This document shows, piece by piece, positions 21,101 to 32,900 of a stretch of DNA of 64,000 nt; positions within the stretch are counted from its first letter, which is position 1, and each line of letters starts with the position of its first letter. A program made the translations under genes and the position numbers. The stretch is from Dermacentor variabilis. Lineage: Eukaryota > Arthropoda > Arachnida > Ixodida > Ixodidae. The stretch is from contig NC_134577.1 of NCBI RefSeq assembly GCF_050947875.1, forward strand, positions 72,853,139 to 72,917,138, given 5' to 3'. The notes under the pieces are model-generated. The model was not told the DNA's origin. It ran no database searches and saw only the letters and a list, made by a program, of their open reading frames with translations.

Positions 21101-23113
21101 AGTGCTTAAGGCGAGGGACCTAGTAAGTACGTCTGCCGTTACGACGCGCCTCTGTATAGCAACCAGGAGGTCTAACATGCCCAACGCTTTGCACCCATGT
21201 ACATCAGCACAATGTGCACCTTAGGCACGCTTCAATAGGCACTACGTCGAATTAAAAAAAAAATATCATTCCAACAGGAGATCTCCTCTCAAATAGCGGT
21301 CACCATCTGCATTCATTCAATCGACGTCATCGCGAGCGGAAAGTCAGCTGGAAAGGAAAATACGCAGGGTTTCTCAAGAAGGAGGCTGCGAGGACCGAGC
21401 AAGCGAGGCGGCACACATACAAAGAATGCAAATGAATACGGGGGGAGGGGGAATGCTAAGGATAGCTACAAGTATGAATAGTTTCTGTTGAAACAAAACA
21501 ATGCAGCTGTTCCCGTTTTTCTTACGGAACAGCTCATTGTCACGTGTCTCCTTCCCACAAATTTCTTTTTTTCTTTCGCTACGACAAAGAACTCCAAATT
21601 TAGTGAATTGTATGCACACAGTCAGCGACGAGCATTCCCGAAAGTTTTTCTGGCGATGGCGTGACCCGAAGTCGTTTTGCGCCGCCTGCGGCAAATGGCA
21701 TTCTTGCGTAGGGAAAATAACGGCTTTCACCAGAGCGAAAGAGCAGGCATTTTGCCGAGTCTGCTCCTATTTGGTTGTACCAGTTTTTTTTTTTCTTGTG
21801 GCTTCACCCTAACCCTACGTGTATGTTTAAGTTGTGGAAAATTCTGATTTTGCATGTATGTTGAAGGATACGCTGAGCAATAGCAAAGAAAAATATACAC
21901 AGGCACTCCGTAGTTTCTCTGCGGACAATGGCCTTCGCTAACTCCAACTTGCGACTGGCAATATGTGAACTGAGGAAATCATTTCTGCTGCCCTAGTGAT
22001 CGCGCCTTGTCTACTAAGTTGTTTCTCTACAATTCGGTGCGCATCAAATCGAGCGCACAGCTAAAGAAAGAGAGGTATGTTCGAAAGTAAGGAAGAAGAA
22101 AGGACACAAAGAGTGAAGTCAAATAACGTATTGACACTTCATGCGGGGATCTGCTATTTTAGACTATAGGCACACAGGACTGATTTTACTTAGAAATATG
22201 GCGTAGGCAACTCATATTGTGAAGACGCTGGCTGTGAATGGCTTCTGAGCACTCGGGTACATAACTCTTGCTACGCTTCCGTAAAAAACAACAACAACAA
22301 CAACAACGTGGACAGATATAGGGCTACAAGCAAGATTACGCAGTCACACACACAAGTCGCTGCTGTGCAATTAGAAAGAACGCAAAACTATGTACGAATA
22401 CATTTGTGTTCGGTGTATAGGTGAGGCTACTCAATGGAACCGACGAAGCGTATGATAACAATTATTTGAGCTATTCGTAGAGATATCCACTTTGTCCGCG
22501 AAACTTCTGGCTCTCACGTTGCATGGAATACAGTGGGTACGCCTGATATATAGCGGTATTTTGCAACACGGCCCTAATGAAGGTTCCGACAAGGAGGAGA
22601 GTTGTGCTTGCATAACCAGATAATCTTAGTTACCTCAAAATTATACCGGGTGCTTCAAGGTAGATGTTCGCATTTGTCTAATAAATACTAAATATTTAGG
22701 CATTTCTTGAAAACAGCGTGGTGAGAATGTTATTTCACGAAAGATGATTTCAAGCGGCGCCCGTCTGTAACTGCGCATTACCTAATAATTTACTAGCCGG
22801 CTTTTAGGTACCTTGGCGAAGATGTTTCGACATCTCAATGAACGCCCCGTGGGCGATGAGGACATGCTTCTTGGAAATTCTGTTTAATAAAGATTTCATA
22901 CGTAATTATGCTCAATTATTTAGGCCCACTGCACTCTTTATTTGGCGATATAGAATATTATGTTCCATTATGTCCCCAATACGCCATGTAGAGCTCAATA
23001 TTGTTAATTACCTGTGTATTTGATAATCCGGCTATACATTCTGTAAGTAGCACTTCAGGCCTAACAGCGCCAGATGTTGAAACAGAATATATAATTATTT
23101 AGATATATATTAT
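21101..23113. other. Unassigned stretch with short A-rich repeats
   Basis: No gene or element recognised. Frames of 118 codons (21374-21730, minus) and 103 codons (21501-21812, plus) overlap on opposite strands. ACCGGGTGCTTCA at about 22646 resembles the start of a widespread arthropod repeat, but no partner end was found. Confidence 0.3.
22287..22307. repeat. (AAC)7 microsatellite
   Basis: Seven AAC units without interruption. Confidence 0.95.
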
Positions 23114-23352
23114 ACCCACCATCGTGGCCAAGCAGCTATGGCACTGCGCTGCTAAGCACGAGATCCCTACCAGGGCGGCCGCATTTCTACGGGGGTGAAA
23201 TACGAAAACGCCCATATACGTGTACTGTGCGTTGTGTGCGCGGTAAAAAAAAATCCAAGCCGGTAAGAAAAGTAATCTGGAGCTCCTCACTATGACGTGT
23301 CTCACAATCAGATTGTGGTTTTTGTCACGTAAAACCCCAGAATTTGCAGTTT
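23114..23352 (+). mobile_element. Diverged Ruka-like SINE with A-rich insertion
   Basis: The head resembles CACCATCGTGGCCAAGCAGC and the middle has GGGCGGCCGCATTTC. The end has ATGACGTGTCTCACAATCAG and ACGTAAAACCCCAGAATTT. Between the GTGCACGTTAA position and the distal block, about 25 extra bases with an A9 run are present. Confidence 0.75.
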
Positions 23353-25122
23353 TTTGATAAAATCCAGAAATTCATCGGATGGCCATTCGCATGTGTATTA
23401 AATAACTAGAGGCGTTTGTTAAATTCCTCTTTCGCTGCTACTCCACACACTGTATAGAATAACACCAGAATGTAGCATTTATAGAACAACATGGTGAGCT
23501 GCTCAGTGCATGACGCGCTTTTAGCAAACGGGTTGCCATAGCAAATTATGAATATATTAGTGGAGAGTAGTTGCAGAGAGACATAATTGTTTTTGGCGCT
23601 ACAGTGTTTGACTACGTCCAAAATTGTGCAAACAATGCCCAAATTCTCATCCTGGCACAACTGACACTTTGAAAACCATTGATAATCGTATCTCTGTAGC
23701 ATTGCTGCTAAAAAATACTTGCTCAAACAAGCGCGCTTCAAGAAGCCTTTGCTCGAACACGTAATCTAATCCTCTCTTTTTCGTTCTCTGAAATTTGAAC
23801 TCTTCCTGGGCGCGTATAGTACCGGTGCAGGCACAATGTGCGTACAACTATCCCTGCATTCGGCAAAAGCCACATCGATTTTGCACCTCGTTTCAGTTTT
23901 TGTAGCTCCAAACGCCGAACCAGGTTTCGGCCACAACGAAAGCGAGCGTGCACCAGCAAATCTCGGCACCCCCTGTGGCCTGGCTAGCCGGTTCGCCTCC
24001 TTTTCTTTGAAGTTTGCCATTCTTTTCATAGAGCTGTTGGAAGTTCTCCCCATTATTTGCGCCTGCGTGTACGGTCTATAAGTATAGAGTCTGCCGGCCA
24101 CCTCTTGGCGCGATGTGTGCTCCTTTGTTTTCTGCGATATCTAGACATCTGAAGGCAAACGCTGTTCACAGAGGCCTGCAAACCCTGTAAAATGGGTGGG
24201 GGCGACAGAGGTACAAAAAGATCGGTACAAAAGGCGAGACCAGGCTTCTGCCGACCGTATGTCACGTCAAAAAGGAAACTGGCTGTCATGCCTGACTGTA
24301 TCCGCGGCCCGGTGAGTTGATTGCAGAAAAGTGCACCGTTCCTGTTCGCCCTTTCACTTGCTTGCATGAAAGGCCTGACGTAAAGTTTAAGGGAAAATGA
24401 GAGTCGAGCAGGGAAGTGCCACGCTCGTCGCAAGGCGACGTTCCAAACGGGATGGGGGGGCTAACCCGGTGGGCATTAGCAATTCAAGTAGGCGGGGATG
24501 AGTTCCATGAACTTATACCACGTGTACTCGTGGCCAGCGAAGGTGAATTGTGAGTTGGCGAACGCATTTGCACGAGACGTGAAACGTCCTCGCAGTGCGG
24601 ATACTGACGAGACGCAACCGAGTTATCGCCGACGTTTCCGTAATAATTCAAAACAGCCGTCCTTTATTCGGCTTCTTTTCCCTGTTCGATGGAATAAAGT
24701 AGAAGCATTGGGACTGGCAACTGAAATCCACGAAATAAGCCTCTGATTCAGCAAAACAATATGCAGCGAAAAAAATGAATTGATATTTCTGGCCAGAAAA
24801 AAAGAAAAGACCTATTTTTGGTAAGACTCGCTACGTAATGTCGAGAGCTTCATAATGAGAAATAGCAAAGTATTCGACAAAAATATCTACGATGCGCTAA
24901 CACGCAAGTATGCATCTAAATGTTAACAAAAAACGAGTACTCAATACGATCAATTCATCATGCAAGACTAGAAAGCGAAAATCGAAATGCAATTTGCAAA
25001 TAAGGTTATTAGTATCTTGTCCCTTGACGAAAAATAAGTGTACTGTAAAATAACAAAAGTTAGTGCACCTGTAATATACCTGACATTATAACATGCAAGT
25101 ACGGACGTGTATGCAAACTTTT
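23353..25122. other. Unassigned stretch
   Basis: Frames of 111-126 codons (minus, 23406-24433) show no recognised domain. Those at 23766-24101 and 24053-24433 are Arg/Lys-rich and moderately GC-rich. Codon quality cannot be judged by eye. I would not call a gene. Confidence 0.3.
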
Positions 25123-25240
25123 ATACATACATACATACATACATACATACATACATACATACATACATACATACATACATACATACATACATACATACAT
25201 ACATACATACATACATACATACATACATACATACATACAT
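25123..25240. repeat. (ATAC)29 microsatellite
   Basis: About 118 bases of perfect tetranucleotide repeat. Tyr-Ile-His-Thr and Met-Tyr-Val-Cys frames across it are artefacts. Confidence 0.98.
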
Positions 25241-26299
25241 GCCGACATGCGTGCAAGCGCACAAACGTCCGTGCACACAAACATATATGCATAGACTTCG
25301 AAGGCAGCACATTTGTTACTACATTTATTAGCACATTTATTATTCAAGCTAGTAGTAATACTATGTCTTAATTAGGATAACCAACCTAAATTACCAATGT
25401 AACTTTTGATTTAACGCTAGTTTCCTATATTCGCACATTTCAATTTTATATTCTAGATCTTACAGTTATACGGGACTCGTTCCTTCTTCGCGAAATCTTA
25501 TCGTTTCTTTTAGTTTTCACGTACCCGGCAAATTATTGTTACCTGTCTCCTTCTCAAAGAATATTACTTTCTGTCAATAAAACTAGCTTCCCGCATACAT
25601 TGCATTGGATTCTCGGAGCGAAATTTGTTTCGCTTACAACAGCTCCTTCGAACGCTCGTCGTGGGAGTCAGCCAGGCAATCTATGGGTTGGTCTTGTTCA
25701 GTTGTACTTTCCTACATGGATCGGTGCTTCAGCTGAAAGACACTTAGGGGATGAACGCATCTGGAAGAAAGCCTTCGTAGGATGTGCACCAAATAGAAAG
25801 TAAAGTTGAAAAGCACGGCAGACTTTGAACACATTATGGCAGATTGCAGGAACAACCTTGATGGTCGCTTGCTGTGAGACACGTACGTTTCCTTCGGCTT
25901 CCTTCTTCCGTCTTGCAAGGCAAGTGAATGGTAAGAAACGGTCTTCGGCACTATCAACGCAAACCCTCAGGAAAGCGATAAAAGTGTGTTCAAAGCTTGC
26001 GCACGCCATTTTTCGGGAAATGGACGGAAAGGTTACCAGCACACAAGAACAACTCTGAGCGCTATGATCGCCGTAAAAGCGCACTGTTGTTTTTTGTCAG
26101 ACGAAATGGCTGATGCTGATGAAAAGATAGCAACTTTACCTTTTATGTCAATGGGACTGTTGTGCTCACGCAAATAAGGAAACAGGTGGGTTTGATGTTG
26201 CATTTGATGCTGCAAACAGCTGCTTGGGAATGCTTGAATAAAAAAAAAGTAATGTGTTCTCGCGAAAATGAGCAAAGAAAGGCTATTTGGTCATTCTTC
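25241..26299. other. Unassigned stretch
   Basis: A 128-codon minus-strand frame (25698-26084) is open but unrecognised. Nothing else is seen. Confidence 0.3.
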
Positions 26300-26560
26300 A
26301 CTGGGTAGAGCAGTAATGCTCTTAAGTGTGCGAGTTTGAACCTAAAGCTCGTAGCGTTGCAATGGCAGTGTCGGGCAGTTATGTAGTCACAGGGGCATTT
26401 CGATGGAAGCGAAAAGCGAAAACGCGCCTATACTGTACATTGGTTTCACGTTACAGAACATCACATGGTGAAAACTATTCAAAAACGCCCCAATACGGCG
26501 TGCTTCATAATAACATCTTGGTTTTGTTATGCAAAGCCCCAGCATTTTTTTTGTTTAGTT
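26300..26560 (+). mobile_element. Diverged Ruka-like SINE
   Basis: The body GGGGCATTTCGATGGAAGCG, then GCGAAAACGC, then CAATACGGCGTGCTTCATAA and TTGGTTTTG, follows the family, with an A/T tail at 26543. The 5' part (26309-26355) has a tRNA-like TGGGTAGAGCAG and GAGTTTGAACC; whether it belongs to the same insertion is uncertain. Confidence 0.65.
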
Positions 26561-27596
26561 TTGCTCAATTTGACTAGTTCAATTCAGACTACAACACTTC
26601 CCTAACCTTCTCTAATCGAAGGGAACTTGCATCTGCAGGTATGTAATACTCATATTGCACCCTTTTACGTTTATTATTTGCTTCGTAATATTTAAATGAG
26701 TTGATTGATTGACTCGTTTTTAATTACTGGAAGTGCACAATGTGCCTTTTGTTACCGTTTTCTATTTTCTTTTTTGTATTGACTGTTTCAGCGCGTTTGC
26801 GAAATGCGCATTATTTCTGTATCGTTTTTCCTGTCACCTGATGTTAGCGCATTTTCATTATGAAAGTACTTCTCGTATGTGGAGACGCCGGTGACCTAGC
26901 AGTTGCGAACACTTTAAGTTTCATCCAAGCAAATAGAAATCATATGGTACACACGGCGACTCTATAAGCTAACTGCCACGTTTGACGGGAGGTTCGCTGT
27001 GCCCCGTGGAGTCACCACTGGTGAAGGAACAATTGTTTCTTCCTAGCGATTTTTACAGTCAATAGACTTCTGCGTGTGATGTGAGGTGATCTGCACAATT
27101 GTATGGAAAATTGTCACGTGGGTGGCTGCACAATAAATTAAAGGTTAGTTATGCTGCAATTACGAGAACGCGTGAAACCTACCCGAAGAATTACCCTACT
27201 ACCTTAACGTTACAACAGTAGAGTCTGCAGTACACTGGAAATAAAATTATGTGACATTTGATACAATGATTGACGTTCCGTCTTAAGTTGCGTTTGAAAC
27301 GGTTAAACATTTCGCACTTTTATTTTGTAGATGAAGACGCGTGGTCGTCAGTAGTACCTTTTAGTTCGTTTAGTTTCGCAGAACATACATTTCTAATTGT
27401 TCCCGCTCAAATATCATACCATAATATATTTGTAGACAGCAGCATTTCGCTACCAGTGAATACGATAAAAGAGGTGTATGTACGACGCCTGAACAGGTAG
27501 GCATCGTAACCATACAATAAAGACAACACTGGAGACAGTTAGCAGTTCACACCTATTTAAAATGATTTCTTGGGTTTCAAACACCTAAACTAAGGT
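26561..27596. other. Unassigned stretch
   Basis: AT-rich, without recognised gene or repeat. Frames are at most 76 codons. Confidence 0.35.
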
Positions 27597-27800
27597 ATGA
27601 TTATGAGGCACGCCGTAGTGGGGGACCCCAAGTTAGTATTGACCACACGGTTTTTTTTTTTCGTGAATAAAGTACACTGCTCAAAGGCGTTTCTTTTTGC
27701 ATCTCACCTGAGGGCAAAATGCAGACGCCATGGCTGGAGTTTGATCCCGCACTCTCAGGTTTAACAACGCAACGCCAAAGCCAACAAGCAACAACGGCGG
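27597..27800 (-). mobile_element. Diverged Ruka-like SINE with A-run
   Basis: Read on the minus strand, head, GGCGTCTGCATTTTG and CCCCACTACGGCGTGCCTCA are visible. The mid-body holds an A12 run and about 20 novel bases where the GTTAAAGAACCCC block should be. Confidence 0.7.
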
Positions 27801-27847
27801 GCACAGTTCAATCTGAGACATTCCGTTTAACGCTTAGATAGCAAGCA

Positions 27848-28081
27848 TAAAAAAATATATGGGGTTTAACGTGCCAAAACCACTTCCTGATTACGAGACG
27901 CACTGTAGTGGAGGACTCCTGCAATGCGGACCACCCGGGTTTCTTTAACGTGCACCTAAATCTAAGCAGACGGGTGTTTTCGCATTTCGTCCCCATCGAA
28001 ATGCGGCCGCCATGGCCGGGATTCGATCCCGCGACCACGTGCTTAGCAGCCCAACACCATAGCCACCGAGCAACCACGGCT
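27848..28081 (-). mobile_element. Ruka-like SINE, nearly full length
   Basis: Minus strand: head CCGTGGTTGCTCGGTGGCTA, box-B-like GGGATCGAATCCCGG, then GGCGGCCGCATTTCGATGGG, GTGCACGTTAAAGAAACCC and CACTACAGTGCGTCTCGTAA. It ends at an A/T-rich tail. It lies 50 bases from another copy in the same orientation. Confidence 0.9.
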
Positions 28082-28199
28082 GGTTATAGCTAGCGTATCA
28101 CAGAGCGGAAACAGGGTCTAATAAATCGCAAACAATCTACAAGGAAAAGGACCAAAGAGTAATCAAATTGAATTTAATGGACGGGTTCGAAGCATACAA

Positions 28200-29550
28200 A
28201 ATGAATTAAATGTAAAAAAAGAGGAATTTATTAAGGAAAAGACGCAAGTCGCGTTAGTTACGTAACGCTTCCCTCTCCCAGAGAAGACTCCTAAATTGTA
28301 TTTTGAATGACAACAATGACTTACATCTTACTGCTATGTTGACTGGTTGAGGGCAGGCATTTAAAAAAACTTAGTTGTCTTGTAATTACCCGACTGACAT
28401 CCTTATCATTTTTCTGACCATATCCCCAACATCTCTACATCTCTGCAATACATAGCCTGGAGGGCTAAAAGACGCAAAAATATTGTTTCATTTGAATTAA
28501 CACGATGGTATACGGATTTGTAAGACATTGGTTAAATATGCCGGCAGTCGATAGGACACCAAATTTTTGGAAGATAGGTGGTGTCTCTAGGTAAGCAGAA
28601 AGATTTCCGTATCAAATTCTTCTTCAGTGCCTGAAGCCTGTTTAAATTACCTTTCCTTATAACACCCCAAACTAGAAAGCAATAGTGAAGCTTAGAGAAG
28701 ATAATTGTATAACATAGTTGACGATTGAACTAGGTTGATGAAACATTTTTTTAAATTTCTTTAGCAACTCAAGTGTTTTTAAAACTTCTGAACCTGATAC
28801 ACTATCAGCCCAGAACAATTTTTCACGAAAGTAAACTGCGAACAACCGGTTCGAAACAACGCGGTTGATTCTTTCCTCGCGAAAAGCTAATTGGAGGTCA
28901 TTATTAAATGCGTTATTTATTGATAAAATAACAATGTACTTTGTTTGATATATATTAGGCTTTAAATGGTTCGAAAATGACATTAGCTTGAAACATCAGG
29001 CTGTTGAGGTCACCACGATTCCAAAACCTATTCCTGTTGTTGGCGTACAAAATCATATCAGTTTTCTTGCATATTAGAACTATTCTATTTGTATATGGTA
29101 TGAGTACTAAAAGGGATCTTTGAGGCATGCCACATTTTATTTTTTCTTGGTTTCAATGTGTTCTTTCGAGGATGGAAAACAGAAAACGATTATTTAAAAA
29201 ACTTGCGCATTTCCACGGACGCCGTATCTTTCCAACTCATGAAACAGCACGTCATGGTTCACGAAATCAAATGCTTTCTTGAAATCTAAAAGTATCCGAA
29301 CAATGTACAGCTTATTTGCAAAGCTTCCAATTATTTTTTTTCTTCATTGTGTAATCAAAACACCCTCTACGGATTTTATAGGCATTTATTTTTTGCTTAT
29401 TAAATATGGTCAGGATTTTTAAGAAAAAAAGTGGGTCACTTTCGTACTTATGATGTACTCAGCTATCTTTGAGAACAGAGGTAAAATTGGAATAGACCAA
29501 TAGTTCCCAACAATATTTTTGGTTTCAGCATAGCGCACTACACAAACGCG
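28200..29550 (-). pseudogene. LINE ORF2 reverse-transcriptase remnant
   Basis: Minus-strand reading order: KIARVCVVRYAETKNIVGN and SIPILPLFSKIAEYI (RT entry, 29419-29560), LDFKKAFDFVNHD (catalytic motif A, about 29250-29290), CGMPQRSLLVL (motif B), then MILYANNRN. The last is the YADD box at 29036-29047 with both aspartates changed to asparagine. A 103-codon frame (28672-28983) carries NDLQLAFREERINRV and FAVYFREKLFWADSV, the segment after the palm, followed by FLVWGVIRKGNLNRLQALKK. The endonuclease domain is missing. The clade looks jockey/CR1-like, by eye only. It is dead. Confidence 0.85.
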
Positions 29551-29700
29551 CGCAATCTTGATTTTAAAGCCAAGCTGCAAAATTAAGATTGCGATACGGT
29601 ACGATTTTTCAGGGATACGTATTTGCACTACGATGCGATTTTGCAAATACGACACGATTTTGCAGCCAAAGTGCAAAATCGTATTGTATTTCGTATCACC
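29551..29700. repeat. Hairpin and TACGATTTTGCA-rich repeat
   Basis: CGCAATCTTGATTTT (29551-29565) pairs with AAAATTAAGATTGCG (29579-29593), with one mismatch and a 13-base loop. Downstream, TACGATTTT/GCAAAATCG motifs recur about five times in both orientations to 29690. Perhaps a small MITE at the 5' edge of the LINE remnant. Confidence 0.65.
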
Positions 29701-31078
29701 TTGCAACAAACAGCACAACCTTCGTTTCAATAAATATCAAGCACCCACAACAAGCATCCGAAGCACATAACTGATTATAATATGTTCCTGATAACAATGC
29801 GAAGCACATGATGCTCCCCGCATACGTTACGCGGGAAAGATTACTGTTAACGACTGACACTCTTGGGCCAAGGTTGTTGTTGCGTAGCCGTGCTCGTAAA
29901 GGAACCCCCTTACGATACGGATATTTAACACCGTCAGGGTATCATCGACATACCTGCGAGGAACAGAGCCAGCCAGGATTATTATTAGGCTAAATCTGCC
30001 CTTCAATTTACACCACACAACAAACACATGAATGCCGTTCTTGTATACTCATAATACGGGCCACCATCTGCCATTCCATAGGTATCAGCTGTCATCTGGA
30101 GTCAGAATTACTACCGTGTAATGAAAGGCGTGGTAGCTGTGACAACAACAAGAAAAGCTGATACAGATCAGAAGAGCAAGGAGAAGAAAATCATGGCTGC
30201 TGTGTCTGTAAGGCACTCACGACGCGCTCAGTGATGCATAAAAGTAAGGAAGCCCGGCAAATAATTACCGGAGTCAGCAATTTCCTTCCTCAGTTCTCGT
30301 GCCTTTGTAGCTCGCCCCCACCTCTCTGATTTTCGTGTTAAAGCTTGCATCAGCGGACACCTTGACGTTCGTGAAAGTGCAGCCGTGCCTAAGGACCGGG
30401 GCGCTTTGTCATGCCGTCGAGCTCACGGCGTGTCAACACCTTTTTGAATGGACGCCCTTGAGGAAACGTAAAGGGATAGGGGACCGCAGCTCGGCGTAGT
30501 GCGGCTTTCTAATACCCCCAATGGCCACCAGAGAAGGTTGCCACGGGGGCTTCCTGGAGATAGCGCTTGTTTGCAGCGCGTGAGGTGAAGCTTTTCTCTC
30601 GAGAAGCGACAAGCTTGTTAAGGAGAAGCTCGTGGCACAGCCCCACGACAATACCACTTGACGCCCGGGGCGAATTGCGCGTAATAGACTCGCTGAAAAT
30701 GCAAGCGAGAAAGCTTTAAACGCAAACAGAAAAACAGACAACGCCGGCTTTCGCACTGACGGCACCGAAGAATGTTTCAATATTTGTTGTTGTTTTTCAA
30801 AGGAGGAAACCTGGCAAAGTATTGTGACTGCAGTTTTTACGCTACGCGTTGGCCCGTAAGGAAAATTTTGTTACACCGGGGTTTAGCCGCATAATGAGTG
30901 TGAGTAGAAAGTTTAGCTGCCTTGCACTTTCGAGAGCTCAATGATGAATGGGGATGGGTCAGGAAATGGTAAGCGTACACGATACAAGGCTATAGAATTA
31001 TGAGGGCTGTCATTGATTTTTTTCACCGTCATTTCCGTGTTTATTCCACCTTTCTTTTTTGAAATAGCACTAAAGGGC

Positions 31079-31115
31079 GGCATGCTTCCTCAAATTTCAT
31101 TTGAGGAAGCATGCC
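31079..31115. repeat. Perfect 17-bp inverted repeat, 3-base loop
   Basis: GGCATGCTTCCTCAAAT (31079-31095) is followed by TTC and its exact reverse complement (31099-31115). No T-run follows, so a terminator is not suggested. Confidence 0.95.
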
Positions 31116-31424
31116 TGATCACTTGAAACTCCGTATTGGTGATACGTGATCCGCTTTTTCCATGATTGAGACGGCGCCTGTCCTCTTTTGACATTTCGCT
31201 ATTATTACTAGTAGTTAAAGCCTAACCTGTACTAAACACCAACCATTTGTATTGTTCTTTCACTCGTCCCATCGTTGTGCGATGAAAAAAATTCCAATTG
31301 ATATTAAAAGTATTATTATAACTAATTGCATTTTCTTATCCATCTTTCCGCCAACAAAAATCCGTTGAGCTAACCTCATTTTTATTGAACAAGCGACAAG
31401 ATATTAAGTAGCCGAAATGTTTGC

Positions 31425-31444
31425 AAAAAAAAAAGGGGGGGGGG
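31425..31444. repeat. A10G10 tract
   Basis: Ten adenines then ten guanines; a homopurine tract of unknown meaning. Confidence 0.95.
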
Positions 31445-32670
31445 ACCCTAAGTTGGTATAAGGAGTAGTGCCTTCTGCGTAGCGGCTTCTGGCCTGACAT
31501 CTGCGTCAAACGAGGCTGTTAGCGCTGGACACCGCTAAAGTGATGGAAGACAATACGACGCGAATTACACCATTTTTGGTCCTTTCACATACCTATCTTG
31601 ACGTTATACTGTACATTAAGCTAGAGTCACTTAAGTGCTGGAGTTGATTGCATTTCCTTAGCGGCGTTGAGAGCGACTGTAGTGCACGTTGTAATAGCTT
31701 ACACTTAGAAATTCTCGATATAGGATCAATTCCGACATTCATTTCTGCATTGAAAGCAATATATCCAACTTATATCCAGCAATATATCCTACTAGAGCAC
31801 ATATAGTAACTTTAGTTTGGCCTAGGTACAATGACCCAATTATTCAGAATTATTTGAGAACTGCCCATTACCACACAACTAAAGAAATGTGCGATTAGTC
31901 ATGTAGTCGTAATAAGTACAGCACGTTGTATGCGAAGCGGCAGGTGCAGGGACGACCTTAACTTATAACAATTTTATGATATTCCCCTTGTTTGGCGTAC
32001 TATAAAAAGTGAAGCCTCTTTCACCCACCTGCACCCGTATTTATTTGTTTCTTTTTATGATGGAGCCTGTCCTGACCTGATATCTGTAATATGCCAACAC
32101 GTCGGATGTGGATACCATGTTTACCAATGACCTGCACGTAACGTAGGCAAGCCATACAAGTTCTGACTACTAGTAGTGCGCTAAATACGTACTTTACACA
32201 CTCTCGCGTGTAAAGTGATTTATTGCGTGTTAAACGCTTAGCACAACGAGCAGACATTAAAGGAAACTAAAGCGCCTCTTTCGACGCCTTATTGAAAATG
32301 TGGCCACAAGAACCACCCATATCGCGTGGTTACCATCAAGTACGCAGCTACTTTCCTCTCAAAACAACAGTGCACGAAACAAAGTATCCTTTACATGTAA
32401 TTGGATGCAACGCTTGGGGTTGTGTCGTGCAATAATCTCCGCTTCAACATTTGAGTGAGTATATTGCGGTATAAAACAATAAGACGCAACAACTGCTTGT
32501 GACGAAGTACCACACTTCTCAGACAGCCCTCGTATTGTGATAGCAAGTAACGCCAAAGGGGCAATGGCGCTACCGCCATCGGGCTGTCGCGGCATTGACG
32601 CGCATGCGAAGCCTGCGCATAAACGCTTGCGTTCAGCTGCAAAAGCGTCGAAGCCAAGTCCCCTAAAGCT

Positions 32671-32900
32671 AAATTATGGGGTTTTACGTGCCAAAACCAC
32701 TTCCTGTTTATGAGGCCCACCGTAGTGGGGTACTCCAGAAATTTCGACAATCTGGGGTTCTTTAACGTGCACGTAAATCTAAGTGCACGGGTGTTTTCGC
32801 ATTTCGTCCCCATCGAAATGCGGCCGCCGTGGCCGGAATTCGATCCCGCGACATCGTGATTAGCAGCCTAACACCATATGCACTAAGCAACCACGGCGGC
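32671..32900 (-). mobile_element. Ruka-like SINE, nearly full length
   Basis: Minus strand: GCCGCCGTGGTTGCTTAGTG, a box-B-like GGGATCGAATTCCGG, GGCGGCCGCATTTCGATGGG, CACGTTAAAGAACCCCAGAT, CCCACTACGGTGGGCCTCAT and AACCCCATAATTT. It is among the better preserved copies. A 140-codon frame across it (32391-32813) is an artefact. Confidence 0.92.

Larger units (their letters stand above)
29701..32670. other. Unassigned 3-kb stretch
   Basis: A 115-codon minus-strand frame (30433-30780) is Ser/Arg/Pro-rich and not recognised. The remainder is AT-rich non-coding sequence. Confidence 0.3.

Noticed and set aside
22646..22660. ACCGGGTGCTTCA as a transposon end
   Set aside because: No matching inverted end or target duplication within several kilobases.
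25060..25371. Open frames with Met-Tyr-Val-Cys or Tyr-Ile-His-Thr repeats
   Set aside because: They are translations of the (ATAC)n microsatellite, not a repeat protein.
29925..29960. RYVDDT on the minus strand, resembling a Penelope RT box
   Set aside because: The flanking residues do not follow the Penelope RT order on either side.
30433..30780. 115-codon minus-strand frame as a gene
   Set aside because: No recognisable domain and low-complexity composition; listed only within the unassigned stretch.
32391..32813. 140-codon minus-strand frame
   Set aside because: Half of it is SINE sequence; the same peptide pattern occurs across other SINE copies.
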